64,000 nucleotides of DNA from contig JAOPGA020000323.1 in assembly GCA_026419775.2 (NCBI GenBank), positions 1-64,000 on the forward strand. The letters are read 5' to 3'. Of the stretch, positions 39,273 to 49,765 are shown one piece after another (the stretch's first letter is position 1; the number at the start of each line of letters is the position of its first letter). Source of the DNA: Acrasis kona. Its lineage: Eukaryota; Heterolobosea; Eutetramitea; Acrasida; Acrasidae. Made by a program: the position numbers and the translations under genes. The notes beneath the pieces are model-generated. The model was not told where the DNA came from. It ran no database searches and worked only from the letters and a program-made list of their open reading frames with translations.

Positions 39273-42200
39273 ATGTTGCACAACATAGTATCACAATGTG
39301 TATCTGTTCTGACTTCGATGGAAACATTCAGCGACACAAATGTAAATACTGACTCTAGAACCTTGTTGCGACAAAACAAGCGTATTTTTGACAGATACAT
39401 ATCAAATCCAGAAACATGCGACATTCCATACTCACAACTAATCACAAGGGCAGAGCAGCACAAGACAAACCAAATAGTGCTGCTAAAGTGCATCAAACTC
39501 ATCAAAGACAACATTAATACAGTAAGCAATGTTTCATTTCTTCTTCTCACATTTCCAGTACGTGCCCACGGTACAAGTTCTCATGAGGATACATCAATTC
39601 ACAAACCTCATGTTAAACAAACCAGAGTATAGAGTACAACATCCCATACTCAACAATCAATTATTGTTTGTGATGGAAACAGTGATACAATTATCAAAGA
39701 AACTACAGCCCTGCGACAAGACAGAATGGGATCAATACCATAAGAACATACTGAAGCGCATGCACTCCTTCAATCACATCAACATTACAACCTTGGAAGA
39801 AGTAGATCAACAGCTCACCGTCACCGATCTACTCTCTGACAGATTACAAGCAACAGAAAGAAAAAGACGCTCCGTAGCCTCCTTCAACGATTCGTTATCA
39901 ATGTCACCCGTCGACGAAGACTTGGTCAAGAATGCATCCCTCCCATCATCAAACAATTGCACAAGAACATTTTTGGACAGTATTTACTTCGGAGGTCAGT
40001 TCCGCAAGTCAACTCGCTTCGAAGACAAGCAACCAGAAATCGATCATTCCAACCGAATAGAGTTGACCAACATCTCCGAAACCAACCAACACATTAACGC
40101 AGTCAAGAATCACAAGACACAATTTTCGAAACATTCTCATGATTCCCATTACAATGAAAAATACAGCATACCATTATTCAATAATTTACATTCCATCGAC
40201 AATGGTGATGATGACGATGATGGATCCGACAATGAAGACGATCAACAACATTTAAAACAACCCATCAGCATCGACGTGAACGACGATGATCTGCAACAAT
40301 TATTCGATCGGGTGTTGGATCCATCCGATCCTAATGTTCAATTAGAAGCAAGCGTCATTCTAGTAAAGATCATTTCCGAAATTTATGCAACGGAGATGAT
40401 GTCCATACATTTAAATAACAATCAACAACAAATGGATCCAGCGAGTACCATTGATTCGTTCTTGATTGAAATGTGCGAATCCGTGCATGTGGAGATCAAA
40501 GTACATGCGTTTCATTTTTTATACAATTTGATGATTCATGTTGGAAATGTGATCATCGCCCGAAACATTGCAAATGCATCGCTTCTAATCAAGAAATGTA
40601 ATCATGACATTTATGAGAAATTTGCTCGCATTTCGTTACGATTGTACCTGAACGACGAACAACATGATCAAGTATGGATCGCATCCCATTCATGTTTCGT
40701 ACAAATGTTGCCCATTCCATCTCTACTACAATCTCATTCGTTCAAATCATCAAAATCATCAACAACAACAAATCATGCAGAACGGAGCGCACCATCTGCA
40801 ATTAAATTATCAAAATTAGATGCGAGGATATTACAAAAATACATTGTGATCCACTCGCCAGATTCCATTCATTTCGATCAACACATGCACAGAATATTAC
40901 ACTTTTTATACGCATCGAGCATGTACGCCAACATGTCCAATCATTCGCTTCATAACAAATCTCCACGCATGCGCACCCCATCTCATTCCATCGCATCATC
41001 ATCATCATCATCGCCATCCAAATTAGATTTTGAAAAATTAAAAAAGGCAGGCGGTATTTTATTCGTCTGTAATCAATATCGAATTTCGCATTCCCATCAA
41101 GTGCTGAGAAATTGTTTTTTGATTTTATTTGATTATTGCATGGAGAGTTTGAAAAGAAAAAAAAGAGTTGATTCCGAGAATACTCATGGTTTGTTGTTGG
41201 TGTTGGATCGTTCCAACGCGCCCGTTCTCTACAAACAATTATTTCAATTTGTGCCTCCTCATCGTAAATTCTTGAAGAACTTTACAAAAACTCTATTTAT
41301 AGATTTAATCATGAAACAATCGAACCAATGGATGAATCAACATTTGAAATTAAGCATCGACCAATCCATGATATTCCACTTTGTGAACGAAATGTACGAG
41401 ATGGCATGTGCATGTAATGTGATGGACAGGGAATTGAATCACATGACCAATTGCGTGATTCAGATGAATGCACAGATGGGTTACGAACAAATTGCAAACG
41501 TGATTCGAGATTTGATTGCCGAAGCGAATGCAGATGCTGGGTTGTTGTTGTTTGGTTTGTTCAAGGCCATCGACGAGAATGCCGCAAAGAAGAATTTGGT
41601 CAACTTGAAGGAGATTTTGGAGGATGTGATGAGCGAAATCAGCACGAGCCATGCATCTACATTTTCCAAATTGACGCATTTGGATTGCGTCGAAAAGTTA
41701 ATGTACATGACGAGGAGCAAATTTACGAATCATGGCGACGTGGACAAGTTGAAATTGATCATTAAATTATTAAATGATTCCTTGTTACGTTACGTGAACA
41801 ACAAGGAATCTGATTTTATAGTCTTGTTGAGAATGTTGTATTTGATTCTTGATTTTGTTTGCATGCAGATTCAACCTTCCGTTGTAGAGTGTGGTGGTGT
41901 TGATTCTATGGTGGACGATGGTCCGTGTGGTTTGATCCTGTCCGGTAAATTACTGGTTTCTTTGATCTTGTTGAAGGACGTCAACATTTCCATCCTTCAT
42001 CACGTGTTCGTCACGTTGACCAAGAGGAGCAAGAGAGGAGAGGAGGACGAGGGCGACGTGTTGGTTAAAAACGTTAGGATCGTCTTGTTGATTCTGATCA
42101 TCGAAAAGTGTAAAATCAATCAATCCGTTCTGGACAGCATCGGAGGCATGAGCTTCTTTGCAACCTTGTTGGACGACAGGGATGCTTCCGTCGCCTTTTA

Positions 42201-42345
42201 TTCTGCTCAATATTACATGGATCAATTGTCTCAAGTGTTTCCAGAAAAGTACTACAAGTATTTGGAGCAAGTCATACCGCGTGCACAAAAGAATGATGAT
42301 TCGGTCTTGTTACACAATCCATATTTATTATTAAAGGGTATTTGA
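39273..42345 (+). CDS. Large helical-repeat (armadillo-like) protein of unknown function
   Basis: 1011 residues from exons 39273-39521 and 39559-42345 with a 37-bp intron. It is mostly alpha-helical with armadillo/HEAT-like stretches (VQLEASVILVKIISEIYATE, VHVEIKVHAFHFLYNLMIHV). An acidic low-complexity insert (GDDDDDGSDNEDD) lies at about 220, and a Ser-rich insert near residue 480. I do not recognise a family. Its stop codon is 11 bp from that of the convergent Piwi gene. Confidence 0.75.
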
Positions 42346-42356
42346 AAATAAATCGA

Positions 42357-44984
42357 TTACAAATAATGCAAAAATCCATTCAACTTGGTCTCCTCCTTCA
42401 AACCAGATTGTCCGACCAAGAAGGCCAACTTGTGAGCATATTGGCATGGCGCTGGGACACGGATACCTCCGTACCAATTGTAGTAGCTGTGGCACAATTT
42501 AAAGGTGATGGCCTGCAATTGATCGGTGGTGAATCCGCTCTCGTTGTCCAAGCACTGATACTTGGTGGGCGTTGCAGTTCCCTGATTGGCGTGATGAGCA
42601 ATCATGAAGAACTCCAATGCGTTGGGATTGGTGATGCCGGTGTCGACCACGGTACCTGGTCCACAGTTCACCAGCTCTCCATTGTTACCGTACACCGCCA
42701 AACGAGTGTTGATTCTCTTCAACACCACCAAGTGTGACATTTTGGTGCTCTGGCTGACCCTTCTGATGGCCTTGCGCACGGCTTGAATCTCTGTTTGGTA
42801 CACCTCCGGCACCTGACCCTCGCCGACGCCGTCCCTGAAGAACAACAAGTGCTCAGGGAACGATCCCCTCACGCCCTTGTAAGCGGTCAGCGCCGCTTCG
42901 ATGCCTGGCTCCAGCGCCTCCACAATCTCCTTGCCAGGCGCTTGAATCATCACCTTGCTATAGTATTGGGATTGATCGCCGCCCATGCTGGCGCACAATC
43001 CAACGATGCTTGATTTCTTCCTGTTGACAATTTCGCCAGAGTGATAAACGTCCAATCCGACAATCATGGTGGTGTTCATGTTGTAGTTCAAGGTCCATGG
43101 TGCGCCTCCCAATTTGGTCACGATCTGCACTGCAATCTTTTGGGTCTTGCTCATGTTGTCGGATTCGATGGTGCTCCAATAAGCACACTGGCTCAACACT
43201 CCCTTCTCTTGGCACACCCTCTTGACCGCGTGGTAACGATCCGAATTGTTATCTGCCAAGATGACCACCGCGAATTTCACTCCGCCGGTCAAGCTCTCTC
43301 TCAGCGTCTTCTCGTAATCTCTGGTGTTCGGACTGTCGGTGGGTGCGAATTCCGGATCCACCACCTGAATCTCCATCTGCTTGGCGACGCGCTTCAAAGT
43401 GTCCAAGAACTTGTTGACTTCGTGTTGCGGATCGTCGTCTGCTAATCTGCTCTTTGGTGGGTACACCAACACCCACTTGTCCAATTTGACGCTCCTGTAT
43501 AGCGATCTCTTGACCAAGCTCCACTCTGCATTTTCGTTCACCTTGCTGGTTTGTTTGTTGCCGTGCACGATGGTCTCCGCCGGCAATTTTCTCGCCTCCA
43601 CTTCGACTGCGCGTTGATCGATTCCGTATTCCCATGCGCCCAACTTTTCGGTGAATTCCTTGTTGCCGACTTGTTTGTTTAGGGTGTGAACGATGCTCTT
43701 GAAACGATCGTTGGGCACCAGACCGGTGGCCGTCTTCAAGTCCTTCATCAAGTTGCGATTGTTCCTCATGGATTCGGTCAGACCGGTCGGGTTGCACATT
43801 TCCGGAACAAAGTAATCCACCTTGCCGCTCTTTCTCTTGCTCTCGAACATGGGCTGGGATAGATCCTTGATTTCGAACTTGTACGTGCTCTTGTAGTAAT
43901 CGACGTAGCTGATCATCTTGTTGGATACGCCCTGGGCGAACTTGTCCTTTGGAGACATGTCCCACTTGACTGCGGTGATGAATGCGGTGCGCTTGTTGTG
44001 GGGCAGGTACATGATGCGGTGCAATACTTCGTCTTCGAATCTGCGCTGGAGCTCCTTGCCAGAGTAGTGGTCGAGTCCCTTCAAGATTTGTAAACAATTT
44101 TCGATCCTCAAGGTCTTCCATGCCACATCTCTGTTGCTCAATAAACCTAATTGGGTCCTGTAGATGGTTTGTTGTTGACCTGGCACCACTTCGACTTGAT
44201 CTCTACCACCGACGGTGAACTTGAGGTCCATGTCAAAGTAATTTCTGTTGATCTGGGTGAGCTTCAAGTGTCTCAGTGCTGATCTGTAGACCAAGTTGAA
44301 CGCTTGTAGGACGGCGCTGTCAATCTTGTCGCTGGATAGAGTCTTGACGAACTTGATGCTGACGTCGTAGCTGTGGTTGCCTCTCTCTACAATCTTGGCA
44401 AAGTCCTCGAACTTCTTTCTTGAGAACAGTAGCTCTTGGCCGTCGTAGACGTATTGGTTGTCGGGTTGCTTTTCCTTGAACATCTCTGCGACTACGTCAT
44501 TGCACAACCTCTTGTTGACGTCCTTGGTGTCAAAAATGACGGCGTATTGGTAAATGGGACCGGTTGGCAGCTTGGTCGGGTAGTAGTTGGTTAACACGTT
44601 AATCTTTTGTCCTCCTTGACCTGGCTTGCCCTTGAATACGAATTCGTCTCCTTCGACGACGCTTGGTTGCTTGAGGTCCTTGGCCTTGATGACCTCGATT
44701 TTTGCATTAGCATATGGTTTGGGGTATTCCACTTGGGGTCCACCAAATCCTCCACGGCCACCTCTGTCACCTCCATAGCCTCCACGACCGCCTCTATCTC
44801 CTCCGTAGCCTCCACGGCCACCTCTGTCTCCTCCGTAGCCTCCACGACCGCCACGGTCTCCTCCGCCATAACCCCCTTGTCTTTCGGTGTTGTAACCTCC
44901 TCTCGATTGGCTTGCACCAGTGTTGGCACCTCCTCTGCCTCCACGGCCTCCGCCATAACCTCCACGACCTCCTCTGTCACTCAT
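42357..44984 (-). CDS. Piwi-clade Argonaute
   Basis: 875-residue, intronless small-RNA-guided silencing protein. The N-terminal 80 residues are RGG/GYGG repeats, probably methylated on arginine and RNA-binding. A PAZ domain (about 280-400, including [16 protein letters not shown]), a MID pocket ([17 protein letters not shown]) and a PIWI domain follow. Slicer residues appear intact: Asp in [11 protein letters not shown], Asp in [10 protein letters not shown] and His in [13 protein letters not shown]. The C-terminus ends LHYL, as in Piwi rather than AGO proteins. The coding sequence is visibly richer in GC than its neighbours. Confidence 0.95.
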   Translation of the reverse strand: MSDRGGRGGYGGGRGGRGGANTGASQSRGGYNTERQGGYGGGDRGGRGGYGGDRGGRGGYGGDRGGRGGYGGDRGGRGGFGGPQVEYPKPYANAKIEVIKAKDLKQPSVVEGDEFVFKGKPGQGGQKINVLTNYYPTKLPTGPIYQYAVIFDTKDVNKRLCNDVVAEMFKEKQPDNQYVYDGQELLFSRKKFEDFAKIVERGNHSYDVSIKFVKTLSSDKIDSAVLQAFNLVYRSALRHLKLTQINRNYFDMDLKFTVGGRDQVEVVPGQQQTIYRTQLGLLSNRDVAWKTLRIENCLQILKGLDHYSGKELQRRFEDEVLHRIMYLPHNKRTAFITAVKWDMSPKDKFAQGVSNKMISYVDYYKSTYKFEIKDLSQPMFESKRKSGKVDYFVPEMCNPTGLTESMRNNRNLMKDLKTATGLVPNDRFKSIVHTLNKQVGNKEFTEKLGAWEYGIDQRAVEVEARKLPAETIVHGNKQTSKVNENAEWSLVKRSLYRSVKLDKWVLVYPPKSRLADDDPQHEVNKFLDTLKRVAKQMEIQVVDPEFAPTDSPNTRDYEKTLRESLTGGVKFAVVILADNNSDRYHAVKRVCQEKGVLSQCAYWSTIESDNMSKTQKIAVQIVTKLGGAPWTLNYNMNTTMIVGLDVYHSGEIVNRKKSSIVGLCASMGGDQSQYYSKVMIQAPGKEIVEALEPGIEAALTAYKGVRGSFPEHLLFFRDGVGEGQVPEVYQTEIQAVRKAIRRVSQSTKMSHLVVLKRINTRLAVYGNNGELVNCGPGTVVDTGITNPNALEFFMIAHHANQGTATPTKYQCLDNESGFTTDQLQAITFKLCHSYYNWYGGIRVPAPCQYAHKLAFLVGQSGLKEETKLNGFLHYL
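44749..44868 (-). repeat. Four tandem 30-bp repeats encoding RGG motifs
   Basis: Units begin at 44749, 44779, 44809 and 44839, each a variant of CCTCCACGGCCACCTCTGTC plus CCTCCGTAG on the plus strand. On the coding strand each encodes [10 protein letters not shown]. They lie in the N-terminal tail of the Piwi gene and can expand or contract. Confidence 0.9.
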
Positions 44985-45099
44985 GATAGTTTTGTTAAAT
45001 TATTATTATTAGTACGGTTACAATCATTTCAAAGGAAGAACGAAGTCACGAGTCGATTTGGAAGTTGGGTTACAAAATAAGTTTATATTATACAAGTGT

Positions 45100-45984
45100 T
45101 TATACTGAGATAGGAACGGCTTCAAATGAACTAGTATCTATAATGTTTAGGAAGTTTTGTGCGATCTTTTTTCCTTGGTCTTCATCTGGTGCTTCTTTGT
45201 CGTATATCAAGGAAGAATTGGCAAAGTCGCCCTTGTCCTTTGCGGATAAGCTTTTGAACTTATTAAACGTCTTTGTGGAGGATGCGAGCGTGTGCTCAGG
45301 ATGAAATTGTACTCCGAAGCACCTCTTCTTTTTGAATTGGAAGGCTTGGTTGTCCCAGTATCCATCTCTTGAGCAGATTATTTTGGCGGAGGGGTCGGCA
45401 ATGATGAAGCAAGCCTTGTGGAATGACAATGAGTAGAAATCATCGCTCACACCTTCGAAAAGTGGGTTTCCCTTCTTGATAACCGTATATTTAAGTACAC
45501 CTATTTGAGGCTCTTTACCTACAGCTGTCATCTTTGCAAGTGCATCGTCACCATGCAGCGCTCTCATGATTGCCTGTGCTCCCCAGCAAATTCCAAGTAC
45601 TGGATAGTCGATTTTGATTAATTCATTCATGAGTGGATACAGGGTGTCAAAGTATTCCTGGGTGTCGTCGTCAACCTGGTGGTCATTATTTCCACCGATG
45701 ACCAATCCATCATAGTTCTTGGTTAAGTAATTTAAAACTGCATCAACAGGTGGGTGCTTTCCTTCACCAACCTTTGACTTTTTCCCGTTTTTCTCTAGGT
45801 CTGCGTCTACAACTTCAAGGCTGAGAGGGTTGTTTTCAATTGGGAAATGATTGTACTTGACCGCAAAAATTTCGGTTGTCACTCCCTCTATCTTCTCGAA
45901 CAGGTCCTTGATGAGAATTCCCTTCTCGCTTTCAATTCTATCGGTGGGGTCAAATATCGCTAGTTTCTTTGTTTGTGTAGTCAT
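45100..45984 (-). CDS. Class I glutamine amidotransferase-like protein
   Basis: 294-residue GATase1 domain protein with no synthetase domain. The nucleophilic Cys sits in VLGICWGAQAIM and the His-Glu pair in FGVQFHPEHTLA, so the triad looks complete. GLVIGGNNDHQ forms the oxyanion-side loop. Relatives include GMP-synthase-type glutaminase and gamma-glutamyl peptidases that act on glutathione conjugates; the substrate here is unknown. Intronless. Confidence 0.85.
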   Translation of the reverse strand: MTTQTKKLAIFDPTDRIESEKGILIKDLFEKIEGVTTEIFAVKYNHFPIENNPLSLEVVDADLEKNGKKSKVGEGKHPPVDAVLNYLTKNYDGLVIGGNNDHQVDDDTQEYFDTLYPLMNELIKIDYPVLGICWGAQAIMRALHGDDALAKMTAVGKEPQIGVLKYTVIKKGNPLFEGVSDDFYSLSFHKACFIIADPSAKIICSRDGYWDNQAFQFKKKRCFGVQFHPEHTLASSTKTFNKFKSLSAKDKGDFANSSLIYDKEAPDEDQGKKIAQNFLNIIDTSSFEAVPISV

Positions 45985-46501
45985 TGTGTTCGATTGTTTC
46001 TTGTTTTTGTGTTAAGGCATCTGGTTCAATGTCCCATTTTATAAATTTTATTTACCCACTTCTTAAAATAAACATAAGGTCATCTCAGTGGATATTTAAT
46101 TTGATATGGATGATACCAAATGGTTTAGTGGGATATTGGTTTCTTTCAAGTATAGTATAACTCCTATGTTCGATGTGTTAGCCGGTCGGATAATCAATTC
46201 AAGAGCATCTTCTAAGTTATGTCCGTAAGATGCAAGTGGGTCCGACAAGTAATACCACAGCTCTTAGAAAGCCGAAATCGATGATATCAAATCAACCAAT
46301 ATCTATACAGATCAAGTCTCCAATCTGTGACTCAAGAACCTCCTCAGTATCCCTTCGTGTGGATAATTTGTTTTTTAGCAATAAACAGTTTGCATTTGTG
46401 ACAGTGATCAAGAATGCACCTATATTGTCTTTAATAATTTGCCAACGCATTCATACTCAAGCGTGTCCAGAGGGATCAGTAATAAATACATATTACAAAA
46501 A
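45985..46501. other. Divergent intergenic region
   Basis: 517 bp between the divergently transcribed amidotransferase and SDR genes, so it should contain both promoters. A plus-strand ORF from 46230 has no protein-like features and overlaps the SDR start in another frame. Nothing else recognised. Confidence 0.5.
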
Positions 46502-47245
46502 ATGTCAAAAGTTTCAATTGTGACTGGGGGAGCCGGTTTAATCGGGAGAACAGTGGCAAGCAAACTTCTAGCAGAGGGTCATCGCGTTGTTATAGCAGAC
46601 AACAATACAGAAAAAGGACTTCAAATTCAAAAAGCGATCAACAATGCTAACTTGAAGTTCATAAACACAGACATTTCAAATGAGGAGAGCGTAAAGAGCA
46701 TGATAGAAGAAACAGTATCACGCTTCGGTACCATAACCTGCCTCATTAATAACGGAGCATTAGCAAATCCGTACTTTCAATCGGGAGAGAAGTTCGAAGA
46801 TGTATCTGTTGAAGAGTGGAACAAATTTCTGAATGTAAATTTGACGAGTGTTTTTCTATGCACAAAGTATGCTCTTCCAACTCTCCGTAAAAGCAAACAA
46901 TCATCAATTATAAATATATCTTCGACCAGATATTTAATGAGCGAGAAGAATACTGAAGGTTATGCAGCAACAAAAGGTGGTGTGGTTTCCATGACACATT
47001 CCTTGGCAAATAGTTTATCTCCCGACATTCGCGTAAATTGCATATCGCCAGGATGGATTGCGGACGAGAATGAAGAATTAAGATCAGAGGACCACGAACA
47101 GCACTTAGTGGGTAGAGTTGGAATTCCAAATGACATTGCTCAAATGGTATTGTTCTTGAGTGATGAACAAAAGAGTGGGTTTGTTACCGGCCAAAATTTT
47201 GTTATAGATGGTGGAATGACCAAAAAGATGATTTATAAAGAGTAA
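46502..47245 (+). CDS. Short-chain dehydrogenase/reductase
   Basis: 247-residue SDR with cofactor motif TGGAGLIG, Asp after strand beta-2 (VVIADNN, favouring NAD(H)), NNGALA, catalytic Ser in IINISST, and YAATK (YxxxK). The C-terminal GFVTGQNFVIDGGMT is typical. The frame opens further upstream, but MSKVSIVTGG at 46502 is the natural start. Substrate unknown. Confidence 0.9.
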   Translation: MSKVSIVTGGAGLIGRTVASKLLAEGHRVVIADNNTEKGLQIQKAINNANLKFINTDISNEESVKSMIEETVSRFGTITCLINNGALANPYFQSGEKFEDVSVEEWNKFLNVNLTSVFLCTKYALPTLRKSKQSSIINISSTRYLMSEKNTEGYAATKGGVVSMTHSLANSLSPDIRVNCISPGWIADENEELRSEDHEQHLVGRVGIPNDIAQMVLFLSDEQKSGFVTGQNFVIDGGMTKKMIYKE

Positions 47246-47509
47246 TTTAAAAACCTATGATTATATCAAACATTGTTTTCAACTAGATTTTTTAACATTT
47301 ATTGTTGTATTTCTTCCCTCTCCTGTGCACTCTTTTTCACCGCCTACATCGATTCCTTGGTGAATGGATGGTATATAAGATGGTTCGTTTTTAAGAACCG
47401 CAAATTTGTTGTAGATACGCAAGCAGTACTCTCTATTTCTGAATCTCTACGTAATCAGCTCGCTCATCAACCAAACAATATTTTTATTTTTACAATACTT
47501 ATAGATTGT

Positions 47510-49567
47510 TTACAAAACAGCACGCAATGCCACAATCAACTTGTTTATAATTTTCGGCTTTATCCAATCGTTCTTTATGATGCAAGTTTTTAAAGAGATG
47601 GAAGCATCAAGAAGAATTTCACATAACTCCATATTACCAGGTAGGCACACCCTAATCATTGCCACCTCAACACCTCTCATCATCAAAATCAACAACAAAT
47701 ACAATGAATACATATTACGTTGAAACTTTTCAATGTGTGCCTGGCCCCTCTTTTTATCCTTGAAGACTCTCATCTTGTTCATCATTTCATCGACTGCGAC
47801 AATAGACTCCCGCACATCAATGGTAACTCTTCTACAAACATCGATTGCTGGTATGTTACCTCCTCTAATACCAAGACCATACATTTTAGGAACCTGATAA
47901 GGTAGAAATGTATAATCTAAAACACCAACCTCAACAAATGGAACAACATGAAAATTGTATGCGGAGCCTCTGCTTTTAGTTTTTATTAGAATGTGTTCAT
48001 CCATTTGGTCAATTATTAATAGCACCTGTCCTCTTAGATCTGGATTTAACAAAACTGTTCTTGGGCTCATATCACTGGTGTCATCATACTTCAACAAATC
48101 AAACACACAATCAATAAAAAAATTTTTAATAAAAGATGCTGTGCACTTCATCTCTTCAAAAAAGAAGGTCTGAGGGTGGTATACAGGGGTGTAGTCATAT
48201 GATATTTTAAAATCATTGGTTGACTTGAATCTATATTTACCACACAACAACATGAGAGCACTCACTACCAGTCGGTCCACCAATGAGCGCGGAATTGTGG
48301 TCGGATCAACAAGACCGTGTGATAGCCGATCCCTCAGTTTAGGTCCCCAAACAATAACATCATGTAAACACAACATTGTAGGTACATCAATCTCATCAAA
48401 CAAATAATTATACATTAATTGAGGTCCAATTTGGTTAGAGAATATATGATCGAAGGTAATGTAAACGGCCTGTGTCTCCGCCGATAATACATGATTCTCC
48501 CTATCGTTCACATGAACAAACATTCTGCGTAGTGCATGCTCTATTAGTGGAAACAGTGTGACTGCGCAGTAATAGTACTCATGGTCGACGTGGTGCCTGA
48601 GACTCTCCTTCCATAAAGCGCGTTGACAAGATGGGATAATGTAACAATTATCAACAATGTCTTCAATGTAATTTCCAAAGTCCGGCGTGTCTATCGGCTT
48701 GTCGAATCTTGAAATGTCTTGTAGAGGTGGTCGTGTGATGAGCGATTGTAAGATTCCGGGGATATCCGCGATGCTTACAACGAGCAGTAGTAATAGCGAA
48801 GCATACACTGGTTCAAATTCATCATCCGAAAAAAATCCATGCCACAATAAATTACGAAAGTTCATTCCTTGTAGAGGTCCACACACGAGTCGTAGCATGA
48901 AAATTACATCTGGACCAAGAAGTGATACTAACTCATCCAATTGAAGTAGGTTGTTGATCTTCATGGGCCGTGTATTCTGTTGTTGTGATTTGTGCATCAG
49001 GTCTGATATGGTCCTCTCGAGAAATGTGATGCATGTGGAGAAGCAAAGTTGGTATTTACTTGAACGATATAAATGTAATACTTCTAGGAATAGGGCATTT
49101 TGTGGACAAATAAAATGTTCAAACTGTTTCTGGGAGTTTGAAGAAATTACTACTTCTGGTAGTATTGTCATGAGTGCCCCATATTTTTTTACAATGTTTT
49201 CGACAGAATTATTTTTAAATGTGCTCAATGCAAATGGATGTAGGTGCTGGTGAAGCACGCGACGTAGATAGTTGCTTGCTGAAATAAATAATGAAACTTC
49301 ATCTCTTTCTACACAGTCGTCCGTCATTTTGGCGACCGAAAACTCAGTCCAATTCAGTAAACCATCTTCGGTAACGTATTCTTCAGTTTTGTCTGTACCA
49401 TGGACCATATCGTTGTCAATGATGGTTATCATGGAGCGTACTAGTGGTGAGAGGAATGTGACATGCTCCTCAGGGTCGCACTGTGCGTCTTTTAATTGTT
49501 GAACATCATCGTTGTGAGTGTCTAAGAACTCACAAGCGCGTTTGCCTGCTGCAAATATTCTTTTCAT
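47510..49567 (-). CDS. ERMARD-like (DUF4209-type) protein
   Basis: 685-residue intronless protein resembling ERMARD (endoplasmic reticulum membrane-associated RNA degradation protein). Diagnostic blocks by eye are DGLLNWTE, LPEVVISS, MNFRNLLWHGFF and KLRDRLSHG. The C-terminal part has two hydrophobic segments (YLLLILMMRGVEVAMIRV) that could anchor it to the ER. The molecular role of the family is poorly known. The plus-strand ORFs inside this region look like shadows of it. Confidence 0.75.
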   Translation of the reverse strand: MKRIFAAGKRACEFLDTHNDDVQQLKDAQCDPEEHVTFLSPLVRSMITIIDNDMVHGTDKTEEYVTEDGLLNWTEFSVAKMTDDCVERDEVSLFISASNYLRRVLHQHLHPFALSTFKNNSVENIVKKYGALMTILPEVVISSNSQKQFEHFICPQNALFLEVLHLYRSSKYQLCFSTCITFLERTISDLMHKSQQQNTRPMKINNLLQLDELVSLLGPDVIFMLRLVCGPLQGMNFRNLLWHGFFSDDEFEPVYASLLLLLVVSIADIPGILQSLITRPPLQDISRFDKPIDTPDFGNYIEDIVDNCYIIPSCQRALWKESLRHHVDHEYYYCAVTLFPLIEHALRRMFVHVNDRENHVLSAETQAVYITFDHIFSNQIGPQLMYNYLFDEIDVPTMLCLHDVIVWGPKLRDRLSHGLVDPTTIPRSLVDRLVVSALMLLCGKYRFKSTNDFKISYDYTPVYHPQTFFFEEMKCTASFIKNFFIDCVFDLLKYDDTSDMSPRTVLLNPDLRGQVLLIIDQMDEHILIKTKSRGSAYNFHVVPFVEVGVLDYTFLPYQVPKMYGLGIRGGNIPAIDVCRRVTIDVRESIVAVDEMMNKMRVFKDKKRGQAHIEKFQRNMYSLYLLLILMMRGVEVAMIRVCLPGNMELCEILLDASISLKTCIIKNDWIKPKIINKLIVALRAVL

Positions 49568-49765
49568 GTTGTTTCTTCAAACGCATTCGATTTCTTCAAA
49601 TGCATCAAGTGGTCAATCGGCCCATTTTGTTTTTTACAACACATTAAAAATAAGGTGATTGTCTGTAAGTTAAGCAATCTTTAATAATAAATATTTATTT
49701 ACATCAACAGGACAAACATCACTAAGATGCTAACATAAAACCACTCTTCCGTTTGGCATAGCAAG

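Noticed and set aside
43249-44121. 290-codon minus-strand ORF inside the Piwi gene in another frame
   Set aside because: Same-strand frame shadow of the Argonaute coding sequence, open because of its GC-rich codons.
46230-46523. Plus-strand ORF upstream of the SDR
   Set aside because: It overlaps the SDR start in another frame and has no protein-like signatures.
47273-47593. Plus-strand ORF between the SDR and ERMARD-like genes
   Set aside because: It overlaps the 3' end of the ERMARD-like gene on the other strand and is rich in Phe/Leu/Ile as expected from AT-rich noncoding DNA.
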